In this document: one piece after another, positions 26,011-34,316 of the stretch | Layout of the letters: every line of letters starts with the position of its first letter | Numbering within the stretch: the first letter of the stretch is position 1 | DNA from: Terrisporobacter petrolearius | Lineage (GTDB): Bacteria; Bacillota; Clostridia; Peptostreptococcales; Peptostreptococcaceae | NCBI RefSeq assembly: GCF_032598785.1 | Contig: NZ_CP102984.1 | Reading direction: 5' to 3' (one strand) | Length of the DNA: 64,000 nucleotides | Notes under the pieces: generated by a model | What the model was told of the DNA's origin: nothing | Database searches by the model: none | Seen by the model: the letters and a program-made list of their open reading frames with translations, nothing else | Made by a program: the position numbers and the translations under genes

Positions 26011-26043
26011 AAAAGGGCGTTACATTTTTGTAACGTCCTTTTA
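26011..26043 (+). terminator. Terminator after the azoreductase
   Basis: AAAAGGGCGTTACA pairs with TGTAACGTCCTTTT around a short T loop. Confidence 0.85.
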
Positions 26044-26105
26044 AAATATGTTAAAACTACCGTAAAAATTGGTATAATATACATATACCAAAAAGGAGGA
26101 ACATT

Positions 26106-27500
26106 ATGATTTCAAAAGAAATAGCAATTAAAGTGCTAGAAAAATGCCTAATCACAGGTGGGGATTTTGCAGAAATCTTTGAAGAAGACTGCATAAATAA
26201 CAACCTAAGTCTTATAGATAGTAAAATAGAAAATGTTCTAGGGGGAAGAACTTACGGAATAGGAATAAGAATTTTTAAAGGATTTAACAGCGTTTACGCA
26301 TACACAAATGACAACTCTCTTCAATCTATGCTAGACACTGCTTACAAAGCAGCTTTAGCTTTAGGAAAAGTTACGAATGAAGAAAAAATAATAGTACTAA
26401 ATAATTGTAAAAGAACTACAAACATTAATCCAATAAAACTAAGTCCAAGTAGTGTAGATTATCAACATAAAATAAATGTAATGAAAAAAGCTTATAAAAG
26501 TGCAAAAGATTTCAACTCTAACATATCACAAGTAAGTGTAAACTACTTAGACAAAGAACAAAATGTGCTAATTGCCAACACTGAAGGATTATATACAGAA
26601 GACAAAAGAGTAAGAACTAGACTTTCCATAACTTCAGTGGCATCAAAAGGAAATGAAAATCAGACAGGACATGAAGGACCTGGAGCTTGCAAAGGCTTTG
26701 AACTATTTGAAGATATAGATCCAGAGTATTATGGAAAAGAAGCTTCAAGAGTGGCATATACTATGCTAAATGCGAAAAACTGTCCAGCAGGTCAAATGAC
26801 TGTTGCCATAGACAACGGATTTGGAGGAGTTATCTTCCATGAAGCTTGTGGACACTCACTTGAAGCAACATCAGTAGCCAAGGGTAACTCAGTATTTACG
26901 GATAAAATAGGGCAGCAAATTGCATCTAGCAAAGTTACAGCTATAGATGATGGAACCATACAAAATCACTGGGGTTCTGCCAACGTAGATGATGAAGGAA
27001 CTCCAACGCAGAAAAATATCCTAATAGAAAATGGAATTTTAAAATCATACATGGTAGACAAATTAAATGGACGAAGAATGAAGACTAAACCTACTGGAAG
27101 TTATCGTAGACAAAGTTACAAATTTGCTCCAACTTCTAGAATGACAAATACATTTATAGCAGCAGGAACAGATAAAACAGAAGATATTATTAAATCCATA
27201 GACAATGGTCTTTATGCAAAGAAAATGGGTGGAGGTTCTGTAAACCCTGTAACTGGAGAGTTTAACTTTGCTGTGGCAGAGGGATATCTAGTTAAAAATG
27301 GTGAGATAAAAGAAGCAGTAAGAGGAGCCAGCTTAATAGGCAAGGGAAGTGAAGTTCTTATGAATATAGATATGATTGGAGATAATTTAGCTCAGGCTCA
27401 AGGAATGTGCGGTTCATCATCTGGCTCTATTCCAACAAACGTAGGTCAGCCTATGATAAGAGTGAAAGAGATAACAGTTGGTGGAAGGAGTGAAGAATAG
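26106..27500 (+). CDS. tldD: Metalloprotease TldD
   Basis: 464 residues. The zinc motif HEACGH (H245-E246-x3-H250) within IFHEACGHSLEA is the HExxxH site of TldD, with the third ligand expected in the C-terminal cysteine/histidine region (NLAQAQGMCGSSSG). TldD forms a heterodimer with TldE, encoded immediately downstream, and degrades unfolded peptides; in other bacteria the pair matures peptide toxins such as microcins. Length is normal. AAGGAGG precedes the ATG. The TldE start follows the stop directly. Confidence 0.93.
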   Translation: MISKEIAIKVLEKCLITGGDFAEIFEEDCINNNLSLIDSKIENVLGGRTYGIGIRIFKGFNSVYAYTNDNSLQSMLDTAYKAALALGKVTNEEKIIVLNNCKRTTNINPIKLSPSSVDYQHKINVMKKAYKSAKDFNSNISQVSVNYLDKEQNVLIANTEGLYTEDKRVRTRLSITSVASKGNENQTGHEGPGACKGFELFEDIDPEYYGKEASRVAYTMLNAKNCPAGQMTVAIDNGFGGVIFHEACGHSLEATSVAKGNSVFTDKIGQQIASSKVTAIDDGTIQNHWGSANVDDEGTPTQKNILIENGILKSYMVDKLNGRRMKTKPTGSYRRQSYKFAPTSRMTNTFIAAGTDKTEDIIKSIDNGLYAKKMGGGSVNPVTGEFNFAVAEGYLVKNGEIKEAVRGASLIGKGSEVLMNIDMIGDNLAQAQGMCGSSSGSIPTNVGQPMIRVKEITVGGRSEE

Positions 27501-28844
27501 ATGGAATTTTTACAATTTAAGAATTTATTATTTGAAAAAGCAAAAATTGCTGGATTTGATGAGTGTGAGATTTATTTTAGTGATGGCGAAAGTATAAGTA
27601 TCTCTGTTTATGAAGGAGAAGTGGAAAAGTATAATTTAGCTAAGTCTTTTGGTCTTTCTTTTAGAGGAAAAATTAATAATAAAATGGGTTACTCTTATAC
27701 GGAAATATTAGATGAAGTGGCTATTGATATGTTAATAAACAGCGCTAAAAATAGTGCTACATTAATTGAAAATGATGATGAAACTTTTATTTATGTGGGA
27801 GATAAAACATATAGTGAAGTAAAAACTTATTCTAAAGAATTAGAAAATATAGACCCAGGTAAAATGATAGATTTAGCATTAGATTTAGAAAAAGAAGCTA
27901 AAAATTACTCAGAGAAAGTTGTAAATATAAATGGTTGTAAAATTTCTTATTCTTCATCAAATTATGGAATTTACAATACTAAAGGTTTAGAACTAAATAA
28001 TAAAGGTAATATCCTAACGTCTTATGTGGTGCCAGTAGTGCAAGATGAAAGTGGAAAAAATGATGGTGTGGGTTATGTGGTAGCATCTTCTTTAGATGAA
28101 GCTAAACCAAGAGAAATGGCAGCTCAAGGTGTGGAGGATGCCTTATCAAAATTAGGTGGAAAAAGCATACCATCAGGAAGTTACAAAACAATTATATATA
28201 ACGAAGCAATGGTACAGTTATTAGAAACATTCGCATCAACTTTTAGTGGAGATGCAGCACAAAAAGGTTTTTCACTTTTAAAAGGAAAAGAAGGGCAAAT
28301 GATAGCTTCACCAATTGTTACCATAGTAGATGACCCACTAATGGAGGGTGGTCTTGCATCAGCTCCTTTCGACGATGAAGGTGTGGCAACTTTTACAAAG
28401 GAATTAGTTTATGAAGGAAAATTAAACACATTACTTCATAATTTGAAAACAGCTCATAAACAAGGTGTAAAATCTACAGGAAACGGGTTCAAAGCTTCTT
28501 ATGCTTCATCTGTTAGCGTTAGTGAAAGTAATTTATATCTTAGAAAAGGTGAAAAGTCTTTTGAAGATTTAATGAGTGAAATAAATGAAGGTGTAATTAT
28601 AACAGACTTAGCAGGACTTCACTCAGGAGCAAACACTGTAAGTGGAGATTTCTCTCTTGCAGCAAAAGGATTCTATGTGAAAAATGGTAAGAAGACTTTC
28701 CCAGTGGAACAAATCACACTAGCAGGTAATTACTTTGACTTACTTAAAAACATAGTATCAGTAGGAAATGATTTAAAATTCCCAATGAGCAATGTAGGTT
28801 CACCATCTGTAATAGTTACAGGGCTTTCTATAGCAGGAAAATAA
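27501..28844 (+). CDS. pmbA: TldE/PmbA partner subunit
   Basis: 447 residues, homologous to TldD but without HExxxH: the aligned region reads IIYNEAMVQLLETFAST, as expected for TldE, which helps form the narrow chamber and is not itself catalytic. Further family segments are ASAPFDDEGVAT, LLHNLKTAHKQGVKSTGNG and SGDFSLAAKGFYVKNG. It is translationally coupled to tldD (stop TAG followed directly by ATG). The two proteins should act as a complex in the cytosol. Confidence 0.92.
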   Translation: MEFLQFKNLLFEKAKIAGFDECEIYFSDGESISISVYEGEVEKYNLAKSFGLSFRGKINNKMGYSYTEILDEVAIDMLINSAKNSATLIENDDETFIYVGDKTYSEVKTYSKELENIDPGKMIDLALDLEKEAKNYSEKVVNINGCKISYSSSNYGIYNTKGLELNNKGNILTSYVVPVVQDESGKNDGVGYVVASSLDEAKPREMAAQGVEDALSKLGGKSIPSGSYKTIIYNEAMVQLLETFASTFSGDAAQKGFSLLKGKEGQMIASPIVTIVDDPLMEGGLASAPFDDEGVATFTKELVYEGKLNTLLHNLKTAHKQGVKSTGNGFKASYASSVSVSESNLYLRKGEKSFEDLMSEINEGVIITDLAGLHSGANTVSGDFSLAAKGFYVKNGKKTFPVEQITLAGNYFDLLKNIVSVGNDLKFPMSNVGSPSVIVTGLSIAGK

Positions 28845-28884
28845 TAAATATAGAAGGAATCAGTTATGGGAAAATCAGCTGAAA

Positions 28885-28925
28885 AAATTAAGCTCACTGT
28901 AAGATAATGCAGTGGGCTTAATTTA
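28885..28925 (+). terminator. Terminator after tldD-pmbA
   Basis: AAATTAAGCTCACTG pairs with CAGTGGGCTTAATTT (one G-T pair), with T-rich sequence following. Confidence 0.75.
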
Positions 28926-29099
28926 TTACATAGCAAACAAATGAGCTATACATATAATTAATGTGACATATAATTATTAAACAATTAACGGGGAAACGTT
29001 GACAGCATCGTTAGATTATAATATTCTACAAAGGAATGTATTCAAAAGTTATATTTAAAAATAATTGAATTAAATTATGAATAGGGGGAGTAAGTACAA

Positions 29100-29762
29100 A
29101 TGGAGAAATTGTGGAAGTCTATTAAAAAAATAACAATGTTTCTCATAGGGATGGCTATTATACAATTTGGAGTAGCTTTATTTATAAAAACTAACATAGG
29201 GTCAGATCCATTTACAGTTTTTACACAAGGAATTGCAAATAGTTTAAATGCTTTGGGAATGAGTATTTCTACTGGAAATGCAAATAGAATAATATTAGTA
29301 GTATTATTTTTAATAATTTTACTAATTAATAAAAGTCATATAAAAATAGGTACATTAATATGTGTTATTGGTATAGGACCAATTATAGATATGGGAGTAT
29401 ATTTAGTTTCTAATTTACCAATAGAATCATATAGTTACATAATAAGAATGATTTTAGTTGCAGGGGGATGCTTTTTAATTGCCATAGGATTTTCAATTCT
29501 ATCTTCAACGAATGTAGGTGTGGCACCAAATGATATCATACCCTTTGTAATAAAAGAAAAAATAAACTTTGAATATAAGTACATCAGAATTCTACTAGAT
29601 GCAATATTTTTAACTGTATGATATTTTTTAGGAGGAACTATAGGAATAGGAACAATTACAGCAATGTTTGCCACAGGTCCTTTTATACAAATGTGTTTGC
29701 CATATGGTCAAAAACTTGTTAATTTTATAGTTATGGAAAATTTAGATTTTAGTAAGGCATAA
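29100..29762 (+). pseudogene. YczE-like membrane protein interrupted by an in-frame TGA
   Basis: Reading from ATG 29100 (GGGGGAG upstream) gives a polytopic protein with GVALFIKTNIGSDPFTVF, the first repeat of the YczE/YitT-like membrane family, and a second repeat SSTNVGVAPNDIIPF. Codon 174 (29619-29621) is TGA. The same frame continues without another stop for 46 codons (YFLGGTIGIGTITAMFATGP to LDFSKA) to TAA at 29762, giving 220 codons in all, the usual family size. The TGA most likely replaces TGG. A promoter-like TTGACA-N17-TATTCT lies near 28991-29019. Function of intact relatives: multispan membrane protein, possibly transport. Confidence 0.8.
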
Positions 29763-29791
29763 AATTTAATATTATAATTAGTAGACGTTAT

Positions 29792-29830
29792 AAAAAGATA
29801 GTGAATTTAAGAGGATCTCACTATCTTTTT
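29792..29830 (+). terminator. Terminator after the YczE-like gene
   Basis: AAAAAGATAGTGA and TCACTATCTTTTT form a 13-bp stem with a T tract. IS copy B was inserted about 5 bp beyond it. Confidence 0.85.
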
Positions 29831-29842
29831 TATATTTAAAAA

Positions 29843-31363
29843 GGGACTGTAGGTAGATTTGTGTAAAACAAACTTACCTACAGTCTTTTTTGTATGTAAA
29901 ATTGGTAAGTTTGGAATAATATTCATATTAAACTTTTGGAGGTATTAAAATGAAAAATAAAAAAGAAATAATTATTCCAGATATAGACTATCAAGTTGAA
30001 GTTAAAAAGTGTAAAACTATGGAAGATGTGGTTGGTAAAAATGGACTAATGCAAAAGTTATTCAAAGACGTGATACAGCAACTATTAGAAGCCGAAATGG
30101 ATGAACATATAGGTAGAGAAAAGTATGAAAGAAGTAATGAACAGTCTCCCAATTATAGAAATGGGTATAGTTCTAAAACTATTGATAGCAGTTTTGGTGA
30201 GGTTGGATTAGATATCCCAAGGGATAGAAACTCTCAATTCGAACCGAAGGTTATTAAAAAATATGAAACTGTTTGCAACGAACTAGATAAGAAAATAATA
30301 GGACTTTATGCATGTGGCATGAGTGTTAGAGATATTCAATCTGAGATGGAAGAACTTTATGGTATAGATGTTTCTCCTTCTATGATTTCTAAGATAACAG
30401 ATAAAGTTGTAGAGGCTGCCGCCCAATGGCAAAGTAGAGAACTCGAAGAAATATACCCTATTGTATATATGGATGCTATGCATTTTAAAGTAAGAGATGA
30501 TAACAAGATAGTTTCTAAGGCTGCATATATATGCATGTCATTAAATATGAGTGGTAAAAAAGATATATTAGGTATTTGGATTGGAGAATCTGAGGGAGCT
30601 AAGTTCTGGTTATCAGTATGTAATGACCTTAAAAATAGAGGCGTTAACGATATTCTAATTGCATGTATGGATGGGTTAAAAGGTCTTCCTGAAGCAATAA
30701 AAACAGTATTTCCTGATGTTAATATACAAACATGTATAGTTCATCAAATTAGAAATTCACTTAAATATATAGCGTCTAAAGATCAAAAGGAATTTATGAA
30801 AGATTTGAAAAATGTTTATAGAGCATTTACTGAAGAGACAGCAGTTGAAAATTTAGAAATGCTTAGAGAAAAATGGTACTCAAAATACTCAGTTGTAATA
30901 GATTCATGGTACAACAATTGGAATAACTTAAGTACATATTTTGCGTATCCACATGAAATAAGAAAGATTATTTATACAACAAATGCACTTGAAGGATTTA
31001 ATAGACAATTAAGAAAGTATACTAAAGTAAGAACTGTATTTCCAACAGATGAGTCATTGAGAAAATCACTATACTTATCAACTATGAAAATTATGGAGAA
31101 ATGGACATCTTGGGCGTCTACTTTAGGCCAGATCACAATTAGGTTTGGAGATAGAATCCCTAGCTCTTACACAATATAAATCATATATTTTTTTGAAACT
31201 ATGGGAAATTTAGTGTATAAACAACTAAATTAAACACATAATAATTGTGAAAAGAATGCTAGTATTAGTATTTCTTAGAAATAAAAAAATATTACTGGAA
31301 TTTTGAATTTCCAGTAATATAAATTACAAAACAAAATTATTACACAAATCTATAGACATTCTC
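29843..31363 (+). mobile_element. IS256-family element, type 2, copy B
   Basis: 1521 bp, flanked by the 8-bp target duplication TTTAAAAA (29835-29842 and 31364-31371). It is nearly identical to copy A but 12 bp shorter, fully explained by one in-frame deletion within the transposase. Its ends are the same imperfect inverted repeats beginning GGGACTGTAGG and GAGAATGTC. The insertion lies between the terminator of the YczE-like gene and the 3' end of the HxlR gene; the HxlR stop codon lies inside the duplication and is preserved. Confidence 0.93.
29950..31179 (+). CDS. IS256-family transposase, type 2, copy B (12-bp deletion)
   Basis: 409 residues. DDE residues and all upstream motifs are the same as in copy A. 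At the C-terminus four residues (PNSN) of WTSPNSNWAS are missing at 31110/31111, and one residue differs (QITIRF against QLTIRF). The tryptophan region lost here is generally conserved in the family, so this copy may be impaired, although its ends could still be moved by copy A's transposase. Confidence 0.92.
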   Translation: MKNKKEIIIPDIDYQVEVKKCKTMEDVVGKNGLMQKLFKDVIQQLLEAEMDEHIGREKYERSNEQSPNYRNGYSSKTIDSSFGEVGLDIPRDRNSQFEPKVIKKYETVCNELDKKIIGLYACGMSVRDIQSEMEELYGIDVSPSMISKITDKVVEAAAQWQSRELEEIYPIVYMDAMHFKVRDDNKIVSKAAYICMSLNMSGKKDILGIWIGESEGAKFWLSVCNDLKNRGVNDILIACMDGLKGLPEAIKTVFPDVNIQTCIVHQIRNSLKYIASKDQKEFMKDLKNVYRAFTEETAVENLEMLREKWYSKYSVVIDSWYNNWNNLSTYFAYPHEIRKIIYTTNALEGFNRQLRKYTKVRTVFPTDESLRKSLYLSTMKIMEKWTSWASTLGQITIRFGDRIPSSYTI

Positions 31364-31364
31364 T

Positions 31365-31691
31365 TTAAAAATATTTTTCGCCGATTGCTTCTATATCTTT
31401 GAGAACTTTAGCATAATCATATCCCTTTTGGGTAAGAGAATATTCCACCTTAGGAGGAAGTTCGTTATATACTTTCTTCAACAATAATCCATCATCTTCA
31501 AGTTCTTTAAGTTTCTCATTTAATACCTTATGGCTAACACCACTGGTAACTCTTTGCAATTCTAAAAAACGCTTTGTACCATCTAGCAGATGGCAAAGTA
31601 TAACAGCCTTCCATTTTCCACGAATAATCTCAAAGGCCCAGTCAAGTTTGCATACATATTTTTTACCATCTTTGTTTATCAAAAAAACCAC
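31365..31691 (-). CDS. HxlR-type transcriptional regulator
   Basis: 108 residues, a MarR-like winged helix. The family core is visible: KYVCKLDWAFEIIRGKWKAVILCHL, KRFLELQRVTSGVSHKVLNEKLKELEDDGLL and PPKVEYSLTQKG. The cysteine near the N-terminus is a redox or electrophile sensor in relatives such as HypR and YodB. It is divergent from an Old Yellow Enzyme gene, the usual target of such sensors. The intergenic palindrome at 31752-31765 is a likely operator. The IS next to its 3' end leaves the coding frame intact. Confidence 0.88.
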   Translation of the reverse strand: MVFLINKDGKKYVCKLDWAFEIIRGKWKAVILCHLLDGTKRFLELQRVTSGVSHKVLNEKLKELEDDGLLLKKVYNELPPKVEYSLTQKGYDYAKVLKDIEAIGEKYF

Positions 31692-31751
31692 CTCAAAACT
31701 AAATTATCTCTATCTCTCTAGTTTAAACTATTTAAGACCATAATATAATAC

Positions 31752-31765
31752 TTACCTTTAGGTAA
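31752..31765. promoter_or_regulatory. Candidate HxlR operator
   Basis: TTACCTTTAGGTAA is an inverted repeat (TTACCT/AGGTAA) located between the divergent HxlR and Old Yellow Enzyme genes, the position expected for an autoregulatory and target operator. Confidence 0.5.
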
Positions 31766-31858
31766 CTATTAAGACTTACAAAAAAGTGCCTACTTTTTTA
31801 TATTTAAAAGACAAAGTATACTAAGTTCATAAATAATAAAACTTAGGAGGAAAATAAA

Positions 31859-32971
31859 ATGAAAACTCTTTTTGATAAAAGTAAATTACTTAATATGAAT
31901 ATGAAAAATAGGTTTTTTAGAGGAGCACTTTGGGAAGACTTAGCAGATGAAAAAGGGCATCTAACTCCAAAGCTATCTGCCATCTATGAAGAATTAGCAA
32001 AGGGAGGAGCTTCAACCTTAATAACAGGATATGCTTTTGTAACAGAAGATGAACAACCTAATCCTGGTATGATGGGAATATATGATGATTCTTTTATACC
32101 AGAATACAAAGAATTTACAAATAAAATTCACAGCTTAGGATCAAACATAATAATGCAAATTGTTTATGGTGGATTTATGACTAATTACAAGGTGGAGGAA
32201 AGAACAATCTGGGGACCATCAACTATAAAAAATGAAGTGACTGGAACATGGGCAAAGGAAATTACTAAAGAAGAGATTAAATATTTAGTAAAATCTTATG
32301 GTGAAGCAGCTCGTAGAGTAAAAGAATCAGGATTTGATGGAGTAGAGATACATGGTGGGCACGGATATTTACTTAGTCAATTTTTATCACCATATTATAA
32401 TAAAAGACAAGATGAATATGGTGGAAGTATAGAAAACAGAGGAAGAATAATTTTTGAAATATACGAAGCTATGAGAAAAGAAGTAGGCGAAGATTTCATA
32501 ATACTTATAAAATTAAATTCTGCTGATTATATAAAAGAAGGTGGACTAACTGAAGAAGACAGTTTATATGTGGCTAAAAAATTAGCGGACCTTGGAATAA
32601 ATGCCATAGAAGTAACAGGTGGAAATGAATCTATTCAAGAGGTAGTAAATGATAATATGGGTGCAGCTAGAACTAAGGTAGTAGTATCAAAGGATAGGGA
32701 ATCTTACTTTAAAAATTATGCTATAAAATTAGCAGATATGATAGATATACCAGTTATATTAATAGGTGGAAATAGACATTTAGAAGTTATGGAAGATTTA
32801 TTAAACAATAGTAAAATAGAATATTTTTCTTTATCTAGACCATTAACTTCTGAACCAGATTTAATAAATAAATGGAGAAGTGGAGATAGAAAAAAGCCTA
32901 AGTGTGTATCATGTAATAAATGTTACAGTACTCCAGGTAAAAGATGTATCTTAAATATAAAAGGTTTATAA
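31859..32971 (+). CDS. Old Yellow Enzyme-family NADH:flavin oxidoreductase
   Basis: 370 residues, one FMN-binding TIM barrel without the C-terminal FAD/NAD domain of enoate reductases. The active-site segment FDGVEIHGGHGYLLSQFLSPYYN, followed by RQDEYGGSIENRGR, is typical. The C-terminus has CVSCNKCYSTPGKRC, resembling the start of the iron-sulfur motif seen in two-domain relatives. It should reduce electron-poor alkenes or similar electrophiles with NAD(P)H. Divergent from an HxlR regulator, suggesting induction by electrophile stress. AGGAGG precedes the ATG. Confidence 0.9.
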   Translation: MKTLFDKSKLLNMNMKNRFFRGALWEDLADEKGHLTPKLSAIYEELAKGGASTLITGYAFVTEDEQPNPGMMGIYDDSFIPEYKEFTNKIHSLGSNIIMQIVYGGFMTNYKVEERTIWGPSTIKNEVTGTWAKEITKEEIKYLVKSYGEAARRVKESGFDGVEIHGGHGYLLSQFLSPYYNKRQDEYGGSIENRGRIIFEIYEAMRKEVGEDFIILIKLNSADYIKEGGLTEEDSLYVAKKLADLGINAIEVTGGNESIQEVVNDNMGAARTKVVVSKDRESYFKNYAIKLADMIDIPVILIGGNRHLEVMEDLLNNSKIEYFSLSRPLTSEPDLINKWRSGDRKKPKCVSCNKCYSTPGKRCILNIKGL

Positions 32972-32980
32972 AATTTGTAC

Positions 32981-33017
32981 ATTACACTGGAATGATACTT
33001 CATTCCAGTATTTTTTT
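32981..33017 (+). terminator. Terminator after the Old Yellow Enzyme gene
   Basis: ACTGGAAT and ATTCCAGT pair around a short loop, followed by a T-rich tract. Confidence 0.8.
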
Positions 33018-33138
33018 CATGTTAGGAAATTGATAGCACAAGCTTTTCTTGACATTTAAATTTTAAGAGCATAGAGAGAACTGTAATAAATCAATTATAG
33101 GTATTCTATTTTGTTTAAAATATTGGTCATAATTATCT

Positions 33139-33360
33139 TTAGCATGCCTTTTGATTTATAGTAATTTTATTATTCCAATCATCTTCATCAATAAATAAGC
33201 AAGACATTGCATTTTTCAAGAAAGTCATTATATCATCAAATTTTAATTTTTCAAACATTTGTATATAGTTAAAATAACCGCTTAGAGCTTTATAATAATC
33301 ATTATGATGTTGATAAGTCCTGGAATTCAGTTATATCAATTCTCTTAGAAAATGTAAAAA
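33139..33360 (-). pseudogene. Coding remnant of an unrecognised gene
   Basis: On the minus strand one frame reads TFSKRIDITEFQDLSTS, then after a shift HHNDYYKALSGYFNYIQMFE, KLKFDDIMTFLKNAMSCLFI and DEDDWNNKITINQKAC before a stop. Codon use looks like real protein but there is no start or intact frame. I do not recognise the family. The rest of 33018-33563 contains no other supportable gene. Confidence 0.4.
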
Positions 33361-33452
33361 ATGCATTTTTGAGCAAGGTCGTTGCCTGAAATTTCATAGC
33401 GCCCACACAGTGGCTTAAGCGAAGCGAATTTTTTTATAAAAAACTTCATATG

Positions 33453-33466
33453 TTACGAAAGTGTAA
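33453..33466 (+). promoter_or_regulatory. Candidate BceR-type operator
   Basis: TTACG-AAAG-TGTAA matches the known BceR-like box TTACA-N4-TGTAA with one mismatch, 97 bp upstream of the ABC transporter start. Confidence 0.5.
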
Positions 33467-33563
33467 TATTAACAGAGAAAATGTAATACTCCATTAAGGA
33501 TTTAATTTTATATAAGGTTTACAATTAATACATAAGAATAAATAAACATACGGAGGATTACAT

Positions 33564-34316
33564 ATGAAAGAAATATTAAAAATTAAAGATATATCAAAAG
33601 ATTACGGGATAAAGGGATTTAAAACAAATGTATTAAAAAATATATCTCTTAAAATTTTCGAAGGAGATTTTATAGCAATAATGGGCCCATCAGGTGCAGG
33701 TAAAACTACATTACTTAATATAATGTCTACACTTGATAAACAAACATCAGGAGAAGTAACACTAGATGAAATAGATGTATCAAAAATTAAAAATAAAGAA
33801 TTGTCAAAATTAAGAAGAGAAAAAATAGGGTTTATATTTCAAGAGTACAATTTGTTAGACAATATGACTCTTATGAATAATATAGCCCTACCACTTGCCC
33901 TTGGTAAAAAAAGAAGTAAAGAAATAGAAGACAAGGTAGTAGCTATAGCTAAAAAATTTGGTTTAGAAAATCATTTAGAAAAATATCCATATCAGTTATC
34001 AGGAGGTCAAAAACAAAGATGGGCAGCTGCTAGATCTTTGATTACTAATCCATCAGTTATTTTTGCTGATGAACCAACTGGCTCACTGGATTCTAAATCA
34101 GCCTATGAATTATTAGAATCATTAGAAAAAGTAAATGAGAAAAACAATGCAACTATTATAATGATTACACATGATCCCTTAACAGCAAGCTATGCAAATG
34201 AAGTTTACATGATAAATGATGGAACTATAAAATGTAAGTTAAACAAAGGAAATGACAGAAAAGAATTTTACAGCAAAATCATGGACATGTTGGCATCTAT
34301 GGGAGGTAAAAGATAA
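33564..34316 (+). CDS. BceA-type ABC transporter ATPase
   Basis: 250 residues. Walker A GPSGAGKTT (about 39-47), Q-loop FQEYNLLDNMTL, signature LSGGQKQRWAAARSL and Walker B VIFADEPTGSLDS are all intact; FQEYNLLD is typical of the MacB/BceA group. With the downstream FtsX-type permease it forms a peptide-antibiotic detoxification transporter such as BceAB against bacitracin. The stop is followed directly by the permease ATG. CGGAGG precedes the start, and a BceR-like box lies upstream. Confidence 0.92.
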   Translation: MKEILKIKDISKDYGIKGFKTNVLKNISLKIFEGDFIAIMGPSGAGKTTLLNIMSTLDKQTSGEVTLDEIDVSKIKNKELSKLRREKIGFIFQEYNLLDNMTLMNNIALPLALGKKRSKEIEDKVVAIAKKFGLENHLEKYPYQLSGGQKQRWAAARSLITNPSVIFADEPTGSLDSKSAYELLESLEKVNEKNNATIIMITHDPLTASYANEVYMINDGTIKCKLNKGNDRKEFYSKIMDMLASMGGKR

